64,000 nt of DNA from Piscinibacter sp047600445 (GTDB lineage Bacteria > Pseudomonadota > Gammaproteobacteria > Burkholderiales > Burkholderiaceae_C): NCBI RefSeq assembly GCF_047600445.1, contig NZ_JASGKT010000002.1:868001-932000 (forward strand). The letters run 5' to 3'. Shown here one piece after another: positions 48,276 to 59,238 of this stretch (the first letter of the stretch is position 1; every line of letters starts with the position of its first letter). Below the pieces are notes generated by a model. That model made no database searches, had not been told where the DNA came from, and was given only the letters and a program-made list of their open reading frames with translations. A program made the position numbers and the translations under genes.

Positions 48276-49061
48276 ATGCTGTTTCTTCTCTCCCCCGCCA
48301 AGCGCCTCGACTACGAAACCCCCGTGCCGCCCGAGGTGGCCGCGCTCGCCACCACGCCGCAGCGCATGGGCGATGCCGCCGAGCTGATCGCGCTGATGAA
48401 GGCCAGGACGCCCGCGCAGGTGGCGCGGCTGATGGACCTCTCCGACGAACTCGCCGCGCTCAACGTGGCGCGCTACGCGGCCTGGTCCCGGCGCAACACG
48501 GCGAAGAACAGCCGCCCGGCCGTGCTCGCTTTTGCCGGCGACGTCTACGAAGGTTTGCAGGCCGACACGCTGACGCCCGACGAGCTTGCCTGGGCGCAGC
48601 GGCACGTCGTCATCCTCTCGGGCCTGTACGGCCACCTGCGACCGCTCGACAGGCTGCAGCCCTACCGGCTCGAGATGGGCACGGCGCTGGCCACCGGACG
48701 CGGGCGCGACCTCTACGCCTTCTGGGGCGATGCGATCGCCGAACACCTCGACCGCCTGCAGCGCGGCGAGCGTGCGCCGGTGGTCGTCAACCTCGCCTCG
48801 CAGGAGTATTCGCGCGCCGCGCTGCGCCCGGCGCTGAAGGCGAGGGTGGTCGAGTGCGTGTTCGAGGAAGGCAAGGGCGGCGGCCAGTACCGCATCGTCA
48901 GCTTCTTCGCGAAGAAGGCGCGCGGCACGATGGCGCGCTTCGCGATTCGGCACCGCATCGAATCGCCCGACGCGCTGCGCGACTTCGACGAAGACGGCTA
49001 CGCCTTCGCGCCGAAGGCGTCGGGCGAAAACCGGCTGGTGTTCCGCAGGCGCGGCGCGTGA
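48276..49061 (+). CDS. yaaA: Peroxide stress protein YaaA
   Basis: A 261-residue protein starting MLFLLSPAKRLDYETP, the invariant YaaA opening, with LMKARTPAQVARLMDLSDELAALN, AFAGDVYEGLQA, LSGLYGHLRPLDRLQPYRLEMG and the C-terminal FAKKARGTMARFAI. YaaA limits free iron during peroxide stress and so protects DNA. It lies 25 bases after dnaE2 on the same strand and may share its transcript, putting three DNA-stress genes in one run. Confidence 0.96.
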   Translation: MLFLLSPAKRLDYETPVPPEVAALATTPQRMGDAAELIALMKARTPAQVARLMDLSDELAALNVARYAAWSRRNTAKNSRPAVLAFAGDVYEGLQADTLTPDELAWAQRHVVILSGLYGHLRPLDRLQPYRLEMGTALATGRGRDLYAFWGDAIAEHLDRLQRGERAPVVVNLASQEYSRAALRPALKARVVECVFEEGKGGGQYRIVSFFAKKARGTMARFAIRHRIESPDALRDFDEDGYAFAPKASGENRLVFRRRGA

Positions 49062-49079
49062 CGGCGCTCAGCGCCGCGC
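49049..49079. terminator. Possible bidirectional terminator
   Basis: GCGCGGCGC (49049-49057) and GCGCCGCGC (49071-49079) form a 9-bp stem spanning the convergent stops of yaaA and the thioesterase. No T-run follows, so efficiency is uncertain. Confidence 0.4.
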
Positions 49080-49610
49080 GTCGAACACCAGGCAGGTGGT
49101 CGTGGCGTGCGCGTACAGCTTGCCGTCCGGCCCGACGAGCCGGCCCTCGGCGGTGGCCACCTGGTTGCCGCCGTGCACCACGCGCCCTTCGGCGCGCACC
49201 AGCGGCACCTTGTCGGTCAGCGCGCGCACGATGTTGAGCTTCAGCTCCAGCGTCGTGTAGGCCTTGCCGGCCGGCAGCGTGGAGTGCACCGCGCAGCCCA
49301 CCGCCGAATCGAGCAGCGTCGCGAACCAGCCGCCGTGCACCGTGCCCAGCGGGTTGTAGTGCGCGAAGCCCGGCCGGCCCTGGAACACCGCGCAGCCGGG
49401 CTCGATGTGCACCAGCACGAAGTCGAGCGTCGCGCCGATCGGCGCCGCCGGCAGGCGGCCGGCGAGCATGGCCTCGAACACCTGCATGCCCGACAGCCCC
49501 GCCACCTGCTCGGGCCGCGCCACGCCGATCTCGCCGCGCCGCGCCAGCGCCGCGTCGGCCTCCTCGCGCCAGCGCGCCAGCGTGGCCTCGGCATCGTGGG
49601 TCTTGTGCAT
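49068..49610 (-). CDS. PaaI-type hotdog thioesterase
   Basis: A 180-residue protein. The hotdog core HYNPLGTVHGGWFATLLDSAVGCAVHSTLPAGKAYTTLELKLNIVRAL contains the HGGxxxxLxD pattern of PaaI/YiiD-type acyl-CoA thioesterases. The start at MHKTHD avoids the operator palindrome that the upstream ATG (49631) would overlap. It diverges from a MarR regulator that probably controls it. Substrate likely an aromatic or medium acyl-CoA, not determinable here. Confidence 0.88.
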   Translation of the reverse strand: MHKTHDAEATLARWREEADAALARRGEIGVARPEQVAGLSGMQVFEAMLAGRLPAAPIGATLDFVLVHIEPGCAVFQGRPGFAHYNPLGTVHGGWFATLLDSAVGCAVHSTLPAGKAYTTLELKLNIVRALTDKVPLVRAEGRVVHGGNQVATAEGRLVGPDGKLYAHATTTCLVFDARR

Positions 49611-49629
49611 CGTCACTCCTTCAAGTTGC

Positions 49630-49648
49630 ATCTACAACAATTGTAGAT
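49630..49648. promoter_or_regulatory. MarR-type operator
   Basis: ATCTACAACAATTGTAGAT is an inverted repeat with 8-base arms in the 50-base gap between the divergent thioesterase and MarR genes; AT-rich palindromes in that position are typical MarR sites. Confidence 0.75.
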
Positions 49649-49660
49649 ACAATAATCAGC

Positions 49661-50107
49661 ATGAGCGAAGCCGTCAAGCCGCGGGGCTGCACCAACCTGA
49701 AGCTGCGCCAGCTCGGGCGCGCCGTCACGCGCCACTACGACGCCTACGTCGCGCCCACCGGGCTGAAGAACTCGCAGTACTCGCTGCTCTCGCACGTGGT
49801 GCTGCTCGGGCCGATCCGCCCCGGCGAGCTGGCCGCGCGCATGAAGCTCGACGCCTCCACGCTGACGCGCAACCTGCAGCCGCTGATCGCCGCCGGCTGG
49901 GTGGCGCAAGGCCCCGGCGACGACGCGCGCAGCCGCTCGGTGGCGGCCACCGAGGCCGGCCGCGCCAAGCGCGCCGAGGCGCAGCGCGCCTGGAAGCAGG
50001 CCCAGCTCGCGCTCAACGCCCGCCTGGGCAACGGGCGCGTGGCGCGGCTGCACGCGCTGCTCGACGACTGCCTGGCCCTGGTCGACACGGCGGTCGACGA
50101 TGCATGA
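49661..50107 (+). CDS. MarR-family transcriptional regulator
   Basis: A 148-residue winged-helix protein: LRQLGRAVTRHYDAYVAPTGLKNSQYSLLSHV, LGPIRPGELAARMKLDASTLTRNLQPLIAAGWVAQGPGDDARSRSVAATEAGRAK with the recognition helix and the DxRxRxV wing. Likely autoregulated through the palindrome just upstream and controlling the divergent thioesterase. Confidence 0.93.
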   Translation: MSEAVKPRGCTNLKLRQLGRAVTRHYDAYVAPTGLKNSQYSLLSHVVLLGPIRPGELAARMKLDASTLTRNLQPLIAAGWVAQGPGDDARSRSVAATEAGRAKRAEAQRAWKQAQLALNARLGNGRVARLHALLDDCLALVDTAVDDA

Positions 50108-50137
50108 CGCCGCGCGTCGCGGCGGCGGCCCGGCCGC

Positions 50138-50620
50138 TCAGCCGCCGCGTGTCGCGGCCACGCCCGGCACCACGTCGTCGCCGTAGGCGGCCTTCCAGCG
50201 CGCGCTCAGGCGCTCGCTGGCGTCGAGCCGCGTGCCGGGCAGGCCGTCGTCGGCATGCCAGTTCGCCACGCGCGACTCGATCGCGAAGTGCGACACCGGC
50301 CGGATGCGCGCCGGCTCGTCCAGGCTGCCCACCGACAGGTCCATGCGCTGCGAATCGACATAGGCGAAGGTCAGCGGCGTGCCGCATTCCGGGCAGAAGC
50401 CGCGCCGCGCGAAGCGCGACGAGGCGTGGTACTTCGGTTCCTCGCCGAGCCAGCGCACCGCGGCCTGCGGCACGTTGATGAAGGTGGCGCGCGTGTTGCC
50501 GAAGGCGAGCTGGCACATGCGGCAGTGGCAGTAGTAGCCCTCGTCGGACTCGGGCTGCACTTCGTAGCGGACGCGGCCGCACAGGCAGCCGCCTTGCAGG
50601 GTCATCGTCGTTGCGGCCAT
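50138..50620 (-). CDS. GFA-family zinc protein (chromosomal)
   Basis: A 160-residue protein: GGCLCGRVRYEV, YYCHCRMCQLAFGNTRATFINV, and RGFCPECGTPLTFAY give the zinc-binding cysteines of the family. Third GFA member in the window besides cassettes 61 and 5, but clearly different in sequence. Lies downstream of the SDR gene with a 20-base gap, so may be in its operon. Confidence 0.92.
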   Translation of the reverse strand: MAATTMTLQGGCLCGRVRYEVQPESDEGYYCHCRMCQLAFGNTRATFINVPQAAVRWLGEEPKYHASSRFARRGFCPECGTPLTFAYVDSQRMDLSVGSLDEPARIRPVSHFAIESRVANWHADDGLPGTRLDASERLSARWKAAYGDDVVPGVAATRGG

Positions 50621-50640
50621 GCGAACGCTCCTTTGCGGGA

Positions 50641-51420
50641 TCAGACGGTGTAGTTGAGCGCCCGCCGCCCGCCGTCGGCATAGACGATCTCGCCGGTCAG
50701 GTAGCTGGCGGCGTCGCTGAGCAGGAAGGCCACCACCTCGGCGATCTCGGCCGGCTCGCCGAGCCGGCGCAGCGGCGTGCGGCTGAGGATGCGCGCTCGG
50801 GCCTCCTCGCTGCCCAGCACGGCGGCCTGGGCCAGTTCGGTGGCGATGGTGCCCGGCGCCACCGCGTTGACGCGGATGCCGCGCCCGGCCAGCGCGAGCG
50901 CCATCACGCGCGTGAGCTGGTCGACGCCGCCCTTGCTGACGTTGTAGCTGGCGATGCTCGGGATCGCCATCACGCCGTTGACCGAGCTCATGTTGACGAT
51001 GGCGCCGCCGCCGGCCGCGGCCATGTGGCGCGCCACCGCCTGCGCCACCAGGAAGGCGCCCTTGAGGTTGACGCCGAGCACGGCGTCCCAGTCGGCCTCG
51101 CTGATGTCGAGGAAGTCGGCGGCCTTGAAGATGCCGGCGTTGTTGACCAGCGCGTGCACCCGCGGCAGCGCCGCCAGCGTGGCGGCGAGCGCGGCGTCGA
51201 CCTCGGCCTTGTTCGCCACGTCGCAGCGCACGAACAGCGCCTGCGCGCCCTGGTCGCGCAGCGCGGCGGCGAGCGCCTCGCCGCGCGCGGCGGCGATGTC
51301 CCACAGCGCCACCGCCACGCCGCCGGCCGCGAGGCGGCGCGCGCAGGCTTCGCCTATGCCCTGCGCCGCGCCGGTGACGATCGCGGCGCGGCCGGCCAGC
51401 GCGAAATCGACGCCGCTCAT
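50641..51420 (-). CDS. SDR-family short-chain dehydrogenase/reductase
   Basis: A 259-residue classical SDR: cofactor motif TGAAQGIGEA (TGxxxGIG), DVANKAEV, NNAG (in VNNAGIFKAAD), catalytic Ser in MSSVNGV, YNVSK (Tyr-x-x-x-Lys) and PGTIATEL. Overlaps the upstream hydrolase gene by four bases (ATGA), so the two are translationally coupled. Substrate unknown. Confidence 0.94.
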   Translation of the reverse strand: MSGVDFALAGRAAIVTGAAQGIGEACARRLAAGGVAVALWDIAAARGEALAAALRDQGAQALFVRCDVANKAEVDAALAATLAALPRVHALVNNAGIFKAADFLDISEADWDAVLGVNLKGAFLVAQAVARHMAAAGGGAIVNMSSVNGVMAIPSIASYNVSKGGVDQLTRVMALALAGRGIRVNAVAPGTIATELAQAAVLGSEEARARILSRTPLRRLGEPAEIAEVVAFLLSDAASYLTGEIVYADGGRRALNYTV

Positions 51421-52376
51421 GCCGCCGCCTCCCGGTCGAGCCAGACGGCGATGCCTTGCGCGTTCAGCGTCACGTCCATGCCCAGCAGTTGCATCGTCTC
51501 GTCTTCGCCGAGGCGGCAGCCGCGCGCCGCGGCGATGGCCAGGTACTCGTCGCGCAGCGCGCGCTCCAGCGCGGCGTGGCGGTCGGGTGCGCTTTTCAGC
51601 GCGCGGCCGATCGCCACCAGGCGGTCGAGCTGTTCCAGCAGGCTCGCACCCAGGCGCTGCACGTCGCGCACGCGGCCGTAGTGCGTCAGGTACATGCACT
51701 CGGGCCGGTACGACAGCAGCCGCTGCACCGATTCGCGCAGCCGGTCGGGCTCGAACTGCACCGGCGTCGTGGTCGGCAGCAGCCACGGGCCCTGCGCGGT
51801 GTCGAACTCGCGGTAGCTCAGGCCGAAGGTGTCGCCGGTGAAGAAGCCCTTGGTGCGCGCGTCCCACACGCAGTGGTGGTGGCGCGCGTGGCCGGGCGTG
51901 TCGATCAACTGCAGCGGCCGGCCGGCCAGCTCGATGGTCATGCCGTCGCACGATTCGCGCACGCGCGCCGCATCCACGCCGACGATGCTGCCGTAGGAGC
52001 GCGCGATCTCCGCCTCGCCGTACACCGCGGTGGCGCCGGCCACCAGCGCCGAGGGGTCGATCATGTGGCGCGCGCCGCGCGGATGCACGATGGCCTTGGC
52101 GCGCGGCAGGCTGCGCATCAGCAGGCCGACGCCGCCGGCGTGGTCGAGGTGCACGTGGGTCGGGATCACGTAGTCGACGGCGTCGCGCGCCAGGCCCAGC
52201 GCCTCCAGCGCGGCCAGCAGGCGCGGCACGCCGAAGTTGGTGCCGCTGTCGACGAAGGCCGCGCGGCCGTTCTCGACGACCAGGTAGGCGGCATCGAACA
52301 GCGGGCGATGGAAGCCGGTGTCGATGGCGACGATGCCGTCGCCGAGATCCTGGGCGAAGGAGGGAAGGGCGGCCAT
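51417..52376 (-). CDS. Metallo-beta-lactamase-fold hydrolase
   Basis: A 319-residue protein with THVHLDHAGG (HxHxDH) at about residue 73, DTPGHARHHHCVWD with the next His, FTGDTFGLSYREFD with the bridging Asp, and YLTHYGRV with the last His. It resembles glyoxalase II/lactonase-like members, but the class is broad. Coupled to the SDR gene downstream. Divergent from the lipoprotein gene 64 bases away. Confidence 0.9.
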   Translation of the reverse strand: MAALPSFAQDLGDGIVAIDTGFHRPLFDAAYLVVENGRAAFVDSGTNFGVPRLLAALEALGLARDAVDYVIPTHVHLDHAGGVGLLMRSLPRAKAIVHPRGARHMIDPSALVAGATAVYGEAEIARSYGSIVGVDAARVRESCDGMTIELAGRPLQLIDTPGHARHHHCVWDARTKGFFTGDTFGLSYREFDTAQGPWLLPTTTPVQFEPDRLRESVQRLLSYRPECMYLTHYGRVRDVQRLGASLLEQLDRLVAIGRALKSAPDRHAALERALRDEYLAIAAARGCRLGEDETMQLLGMDVTLNAQGIAVWLDREAAA

Positions 52377-52439
52377 GAAGAGGGATTCTAGGCAGCGCCG
52401 CTTCGCGCCGCGCCGGGAGTTCCGCTATCGTCCCGGGTC

Positions 52440-52955
52440 ATGGCCCGTGTTTCCATCCTCGCCGCCGCGCTGGCCGGGGCGCTGCTCGCCGGCTGCGTCA
52501 ACATGAACAGCCCGAGCGTGCTCGCGCCGGGCGCGAGCGCCGAGGCGATCCGCGCCCGGCTCGGCGAGCCGACCGGCCGCTATGCGATGCCGGGCGGCGG
52601 CACGCGCCTGGAGTACGCGCGCGGCCCCTACGGCCGCCAGACCTGGATGCTCGACGTCGATGCCGGCGGCGCGCTGCTCAAGGCGACGCAGGTGCTGAAC
52701 GAAGCCACCTTCCACACCATCAAGGCCGGCATGACGCGCGACGATGTGCTGCGCACCATCGGCCGGCCGGGCAGCCTGGGTTACGTCGGCTGGCAGAAGC
52801 AGACGGTGTGGAACTACCGCTACGACAGCCCGTTCTGCCAGTGGTTCATGGTCGGGCTGAGCCAGTCCGGCATCGTCGAGGACACCGCCTTCGGCCCCGA
52901 CCCGCTGTGCGACGACGACAGCCATTCGCTGCAGGGCGTGCTGCGCCTGCGCTGA
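52440..52955 (+). CDS. BamE/SmpA-like outer membrane lipoprotein
   Basis: A 171-residue protein with signal peptide and lipobox LLAGC (Cys at about residue 19). Two repeats of the BamE-type hairpin are seen: ASAEAIRARLGEPTGRY and MTRDDVLRTIGRPGSLGYVGW, the latter followed by VWNYRYD. Periplasmic, anchored to the outer membrane. Six bases before an ArsC-like gene on the same strand. Confidence 0.85.
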   Translation: MARVSILAAALAGALLAGCVNMNSPSVLAPGASAEAIRARLGEPTGRYAMPGGGTRLEYARGPYGRQTWMLDVDAGGALLKATQVLNEATFHTIKAGMTRDDVLRTIGRPGSLGYVGWQKQTVWNYRYDSPFCQWFMVGLSQSGIVEDTAFGPDPLCDDDSHSLQGVLRLR

Positions 52956-52960
52956 GCCTC

Positions 52961-53317
52961 ATGAGCACCCCGACCACGCTGTACGGCATTCCCAACTGCG
53001 ACACCGTCAAGAAGGCGCGCGCCTGGCTCGCCGCGCGCGGCGTCGAGGTCGTCTTCCACGACTACAAGAAGCAGGGCGTGCCCGAGGCCGCGCTGCGCGG
53101 CTGGGTGAAGGCGCTCGGCTGGGAGGCGCTGCTCAATCGCAAGGGCACGACGTGGCGCAAGCTGGAGCCGGCGCGCCAGGCGGCCGTCGGCGACGCCGCC
53201 GGCGCGATCGCGCTGATGCTCGAACAGCCGAGCGTGATCCGCCGTCCGGTGCTGGTCAGGGGCGACACGCTGCGCGTCGGCTTCGATGCCGGCGAGTGGG
53301 CGAAGCTCTTTCCCTGA
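52961..53317 (+). CDS. ArsC/Spx-family thioredoxin-fold protein
   Basis: A 118-residue protein: TLYGIPNCDTVKKARAWLAARGVEVVFHDYKKQGVP is the Spx/YffB-type opening with a single Cys (PNCDT) rather than CxxC, then WEALLNRKGTTWRKL and the cis-Pro segment RRPVLVRGD. Resembles YffB-like reductases more than arsenate reductase. Confidence 0.92.
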   Translation: MSTPTTLYGIPNCDTVKKARAWLAARGVEVVFHDYKKQGVPEAALRGWVKALGWEALLNRKGTTWRKLEPARQAAVGDAAGAIALMLEQPSVIRRPVLVRGDTLRVGFDAGEWAKLFP

Positions 53318-53320
53318 AGC

Positions 53321-54451
53321 TCACAGCTTCAGCTCGAACTCGGCCTGAGCCACCACCTCGCCGTTGATGCGCAGGTCGACCGCATGCCGCCCGGCGTGGT
53401 AGCGCCGCGTGCTGATCTCGCGCATCACGTGCCGCTTGGCAAGGCTGCGCGATTCGCCCGCCGCCAGCGTGAGCGCCCAGCCCTTGAACACCTTGGGCGT
53501 TCGTTCGCCGTTGGCCTTCACGTGGTGTACCGCGTAGTCGATCACCAGCGGCTGCGCGCGCCGCGCGGTCGATTGCAGCGCGAGCTTCATCTCCAGGCTG
53601 TTGCCGAGTTGCAGCGTCTTCGGCGCGATGGTGAGCGCCGCCGTGCCCGCGAAGCGGCGGCCCAGCCCCCAGGCCTTCAGCATGCGCGCGTCACCTTGCT
53701 TGATCAGCGTGCGGCTGGCGTGCTTGAGCAGCGCGCGGCGTTCGGGCGGCGCATCCGGCAGGTGGCGCAGCACCCAGTCCACCACGAGGGCCGGATGGTC
53801 CTTGGCGATGTCGTTGAGGTGGTTGGCCACGCTGCGCCGCACGTACTCGCTGGGGTCGTCGAGCAGCGCTTCGAGCAGCGGCAGCGTGGGCGAGGGGTCG
53901 GCGACCAGGCCATCGAGCCGCTGCCCCCAGGGCAGGCGCGGCCGGCTGCCTTCGCTGGCCAGGCGGCGCACGTGCGGGCTGGGGTCGCGTGTCCAGCGCA
54001 TCAGCGTGGCGTAGGCGAGTTCGGGCCGCGCGACGATGAAGGGCCGCAGCGCCCATTCGGCGGTGAAGCGCTGCGTCAGCGCATGCAGGCAGCGCAGCGA
54101 GCGTTCGGGTGAAGCCAGGCCGCGCGCCGCGACAAATTCGGTCAGCGGCCAGATCGGCCAGCCGGCCAGGCCGGTGTCGCCGCTGCGCAAATCGCCCAGG
54201 GCCTCGTCGCCGCGCACCGGCCGCAAAGAGGCTTCGATGATGCTCGCCGCGGCGTCGAAGTCGGCCGGCAGCGTGGCTTCCAGCGCGGCGCCGAGGTGGC
54301 GGGCGCGCGCCTTGAATTCGAGCGCCTCCAGGCCGTTCAGCGCCAGCGCCTCGAAGCGCGCGCCGTCGAAGCGCTTCCAGGCGCGCGCCAGGTGGCGGCG
54401 CAGGCTGCGCACGCTGCCGGGGTCGAGCAGGTTCTTGAACGGCTCGGCCAT
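53321..54451 (-). CDS. AlkD-like DNA alkylation repair protein (HEAT repeats)
   Basis: A 376-residue helical protein. ARHLGAALEATLPADFDAA.. opening, WPLTEFVAARGLASPERSLRCLHALTQRFTAEWALRPFI and SPHVRRLASEGSRPRLPWGQRL..PLLEALLDDPSEYVRRSVANHLNDIAKDHP follow the AlkD/AlkC HEAT-repeat pattern. C-terminal 120 residues form an extra beta-rich domain. AlkC/D enzymes remove alkylated bases. Directly downstream of acnA with 10 bases between them, so probably co-transcribed. Confidence 0.85.
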   Translation of the reverse strand: MAEPFKNLLDPGSVRSLRRHLARAWKRFDGARFEALALNGLEALEFKARARHLGAALEATLPADFDAAASIIEASLRPVRGDEALGDLRSGDTGLAGWPIWPLTEFVAARGLASPERSLRCLHALTQRFTAEWALRPFIVARPELAYATLMRWTRDPSPHVRRLASEGSRPRLPWGQRLDGLVADPSPTLPLLEALLDDPSEYVRRSVANHLNDIAKDHPALVVDWVLRHLPDAPPERRALLKHASRTLIKQGDARMLKAWGLGRRFAGTAALTIAPKTLQLGNSLEMKLALQSTARRAQPLVIDYAVHHVKANGERTPKVFKGWALTLAAGESRSLAKRHVMREISTRRYHAGRHAVDLRINGEVVAQAEFELKL

Positions 54452-54461
54452 CGCCGCCGGC

Positions 54462-57170
<2,709 letters not shown>

Positions 57171-57316
57171 GATCGATGGTGAGCGAGTGGCTGAGGGCAC
57201 TACGCTAGCGCCAATCGCTTGCCTTCGCTACCGCTTGGGGTAAGTACGTTGGGTGAGTCGGGTTGGAGCGGCAAAGGGCCGTCCGGGGCGCCCGCGGCGC
57301 GCCACCCCCGAGAACC

Positions 57317-58399
57317 TCACCCGAACCGCCCCGCAAACTCCCGCAGATAGTCCACCAGCGCCCGCACCCCTTCCATCGGCATCGCGTTGTAGATCGAGGC
57401 GCGCATGCCGCCGACCACGCGGTGGCCCTTGAGCTGCACCAGGCCGCGGGCCTGGGCGCCTTCGAGGAAGCCGGCGTCCAGCGCCGCGTCGCGCAGCCGG
57501 AACGGCACGTTCATCAGCGAGCGGCAGTCCCGCGCCACCGGCGCGCTGTAGAAGTCCTGGCTGTCCAGGTAGTCGTACAGCAGCGCCGCCTTGGCGCGGT
57601 TGTGCGCCTCCATCGCGGCCAGGCCGCCCTGCGCCTTGATCCACTTGAACACCAGCCCGGCGATGTAGATCGCGTAGGTGGGCGGCGTGTTGAGCATCGA
57701 GTCGGCGGCGGCCTGCTGGGCGTAGTCGAAGGCCGAGGGCGTGACCGGCAGCGCGCGGCCTAGCAGGTCGTCGCGCACGATCACGATGGTCAGCCCGGCC
57801 GGGCCGATGTTCTTCTGCGCGCCGCCGTAGACCAGGCCGTACTTCGAGACGTCCAGCGGCCGCGACAGGATGTTGCTCGACACGTCGGCCACCAGCGGAA
57901 CCTCGCCCACGTCGGGCGTGAAGTGGTATTCGACGCCGCCGATGGTCTCGTTGGCGCAGATGTGCACGTAGGCGGCGTTCGGGTCGAGCTGCCAGCGCTC
58001 GCGCGGCGGGATGCTGGTGTAGCCGGTGTCGCGGCTGCTGGCCGCGACGTTGACCTCGCAGTACTTGCGCGCCTCCTCGATCGAGCGGCGGGACCACTCG
58101 CCGGTGTCGATGTAGTCGGCGCCGGTGTAGCCGCGCAGCAGGTTCATCGGCACGATCGCGTTCTCGGCGATCGCGCCGCCCTGCATGAAAAGGACCTTGT
58201 AGTTCGACGGCACCGCCAGCAGCTCGCGCAGCAGCGCGACCGCCTCGGCGTGGATGGACATGAACTCGCGGCCGCGGTGGCTCATCTCCATCACCGACAT
58301 GCCCGAGCCCTGCCAGTCGAGCATCTCGCCGGCGGCCTGGCGCAGCACCGGCTCCGGCAGGGCGGCGGGGCCGGCGCTGAAGTTGTAGACGCGGGTCAT
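57317..58399 (-). CDS. serC: Phosphoserine aminotransferase
   Basis: A 360-residue PLP enzyme: opening VYNFSAGPAALPEPVL, MQGGAIAENAIVPMNL, ADVSSNILSRPLDVSKYGLVYGGAQKNIGPAGLT with the PLP Lys in AQKNIGP, and the end GGMRASIYNAMPMEGVRALVDYL. Catalyses the second step of serine synthesis and a pyridoxine step. Stands alone here, divergent from the next gene. Confidence 0.97.
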   Translation of the reverse strand: MTRVYNFSAGPAALPEPVLRQAAGEMLDWQGSGMSVMEMSHRGREFMSIHAEAVALLRELLAVPSNYKVLFMQGGAIAENAIVPMNLLRGYTGADYIDTGEWSRRSIEEARKYCEVNVAASSRDTGYTSIPPRERWQLDPNAAYVHICANETIGGVEYHFTPDVGEVPLVADVSSNILSRPLDVSKYGLVYGGAQKNIGPAGLTIVIVRDDLLGRALPVTPSAFDYAQQAAADSMLNTPPTYAIYIAGLVFKWIKAQGGLAAMEAHNRAKAALLYDYLDSQDFYSAPVARDCRSLMNVPFRLRDAALDAGFLEGAQARGLVQLKGHRVVGGMRASIYNAMPMEGVRALVDYLREFAGRFG

Positions 58400-58520
58400 G
58401 GAACGGGCTCTCCGGGGGCGTGCATCGCGACGAGGGGCGCACAGCATAGCGCCCCTGGCGCGCTGGCGCGTTTGGTGCCAGCATCGGCACACCATCCACC
58501 CCCGAGCGAGGAGACGCGCC

Positions 58521-59210
58521 ATGCTGAAGTCCGGCATCGACCAGGACAGGATCATCGAGATGTTCGCCACCGCCAGCGCCGGCGGCACCGACCAGTTGCG
58601 CAAGGGCGTGCAGCAGGCGACGCTGGCCGCGCTGCAAGGCCGCGAGCTGACGCTGAAGAACATCCGCGCCGTGCTCAAGACCGTGGCCGACGCCGCCTCG
58701 ACCGGCGCGGCGCAGAACAAGCTGCCCAACGTCGACGTGGAGGCGCTGCTCGACAAGGCCGTCACCGGCATGGACGAGGCGCTGCTCAAGGCGGTGGAAG
58801 CCAACCGCGTGGCCTTGCAGCAGCTCGTCAACCAGGGCGCCGACCTGCGCGAGAAGCACCTGAAGAAGGCGCTGGCCGACCTGGAGGCGATGGAAGACGG
58901 CTTCATCGGCGCGCTGAAGAAGGCCGCCGACGCCGCCGGCGCGCAGGCCGGCCAGGCCTGGGCGCCGCTGCTGGAGAAGCTGCAGGCCGGCGGCACGCTG
59001 TCCGGCGCCAAGGCGGCCACCACCGCCGAGCAGTTCATCGGCCAGATGCAAGGCGCGCTGCGCGACAGCCGCGCCGCCGGGCTGAAGGCGGCGCAGACGC
59101 TGGCCGAGAGCTACGCGGCGCTGGTCAGCGGCGTGCTGATCGGCATGTCGGACGCGCTGACGCAGGGCGGCCGCGCCGCCGCGCCCAAGGCGGCGGCGAA
59201 GAAGAAGTGA
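58521..59210 (+). CDS. DUF6781-like helical protein
   Basis: A 229-residue helical protein (MLKSGIDQDRIIEMFATASAG...). RKGVQQATLAALQGRELTLKNIRAVLKTVADAASTGAA followed by MDEALLKAVEANRVALQQLVNQG and ALADLEAMEDGFIGALKKAADAA matches the pattern I recall for DUF6781, common in Burkholderiales; the lysine-rich AAPKAAAKKK tail resembles phasins, with which it may share a surface-coating role. Phasin is the alternative name; function unproven. GGAG at 58510-58513 serves as ribosome site. Confidence 0.7.
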   Translation: MLKSGIDQDRIIEMFATASAGGTDQLRKGVQQATLAALQGRELTLKNIRAVLKTVADAASTGAAQNKLPNVDVEALLDKAVTGMDEALLKAVEANRVALQQLVNQGADLREKHLKKALADLEAMEDGFIGALKKAADAAGAQAGQAWAPLLEKLQAGGTLSGAKAATTAEQFIGQMQGALRDSRAAGLKAAQTLAESYAALVSGVLIGMSDALTQGGRAAAPKAAAKKK

Positions 59211-59238
59211 GGCGGCGCCGCTCGGTTATCGTGCTTGC

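Noticed and set aside
44978..48301. Very long minus-strand frame antisense to dnaE2
   Set aside because: A GC-rich codon-bias shadow; no homology pattern, while the plus strand encodes an obvious polymerase.
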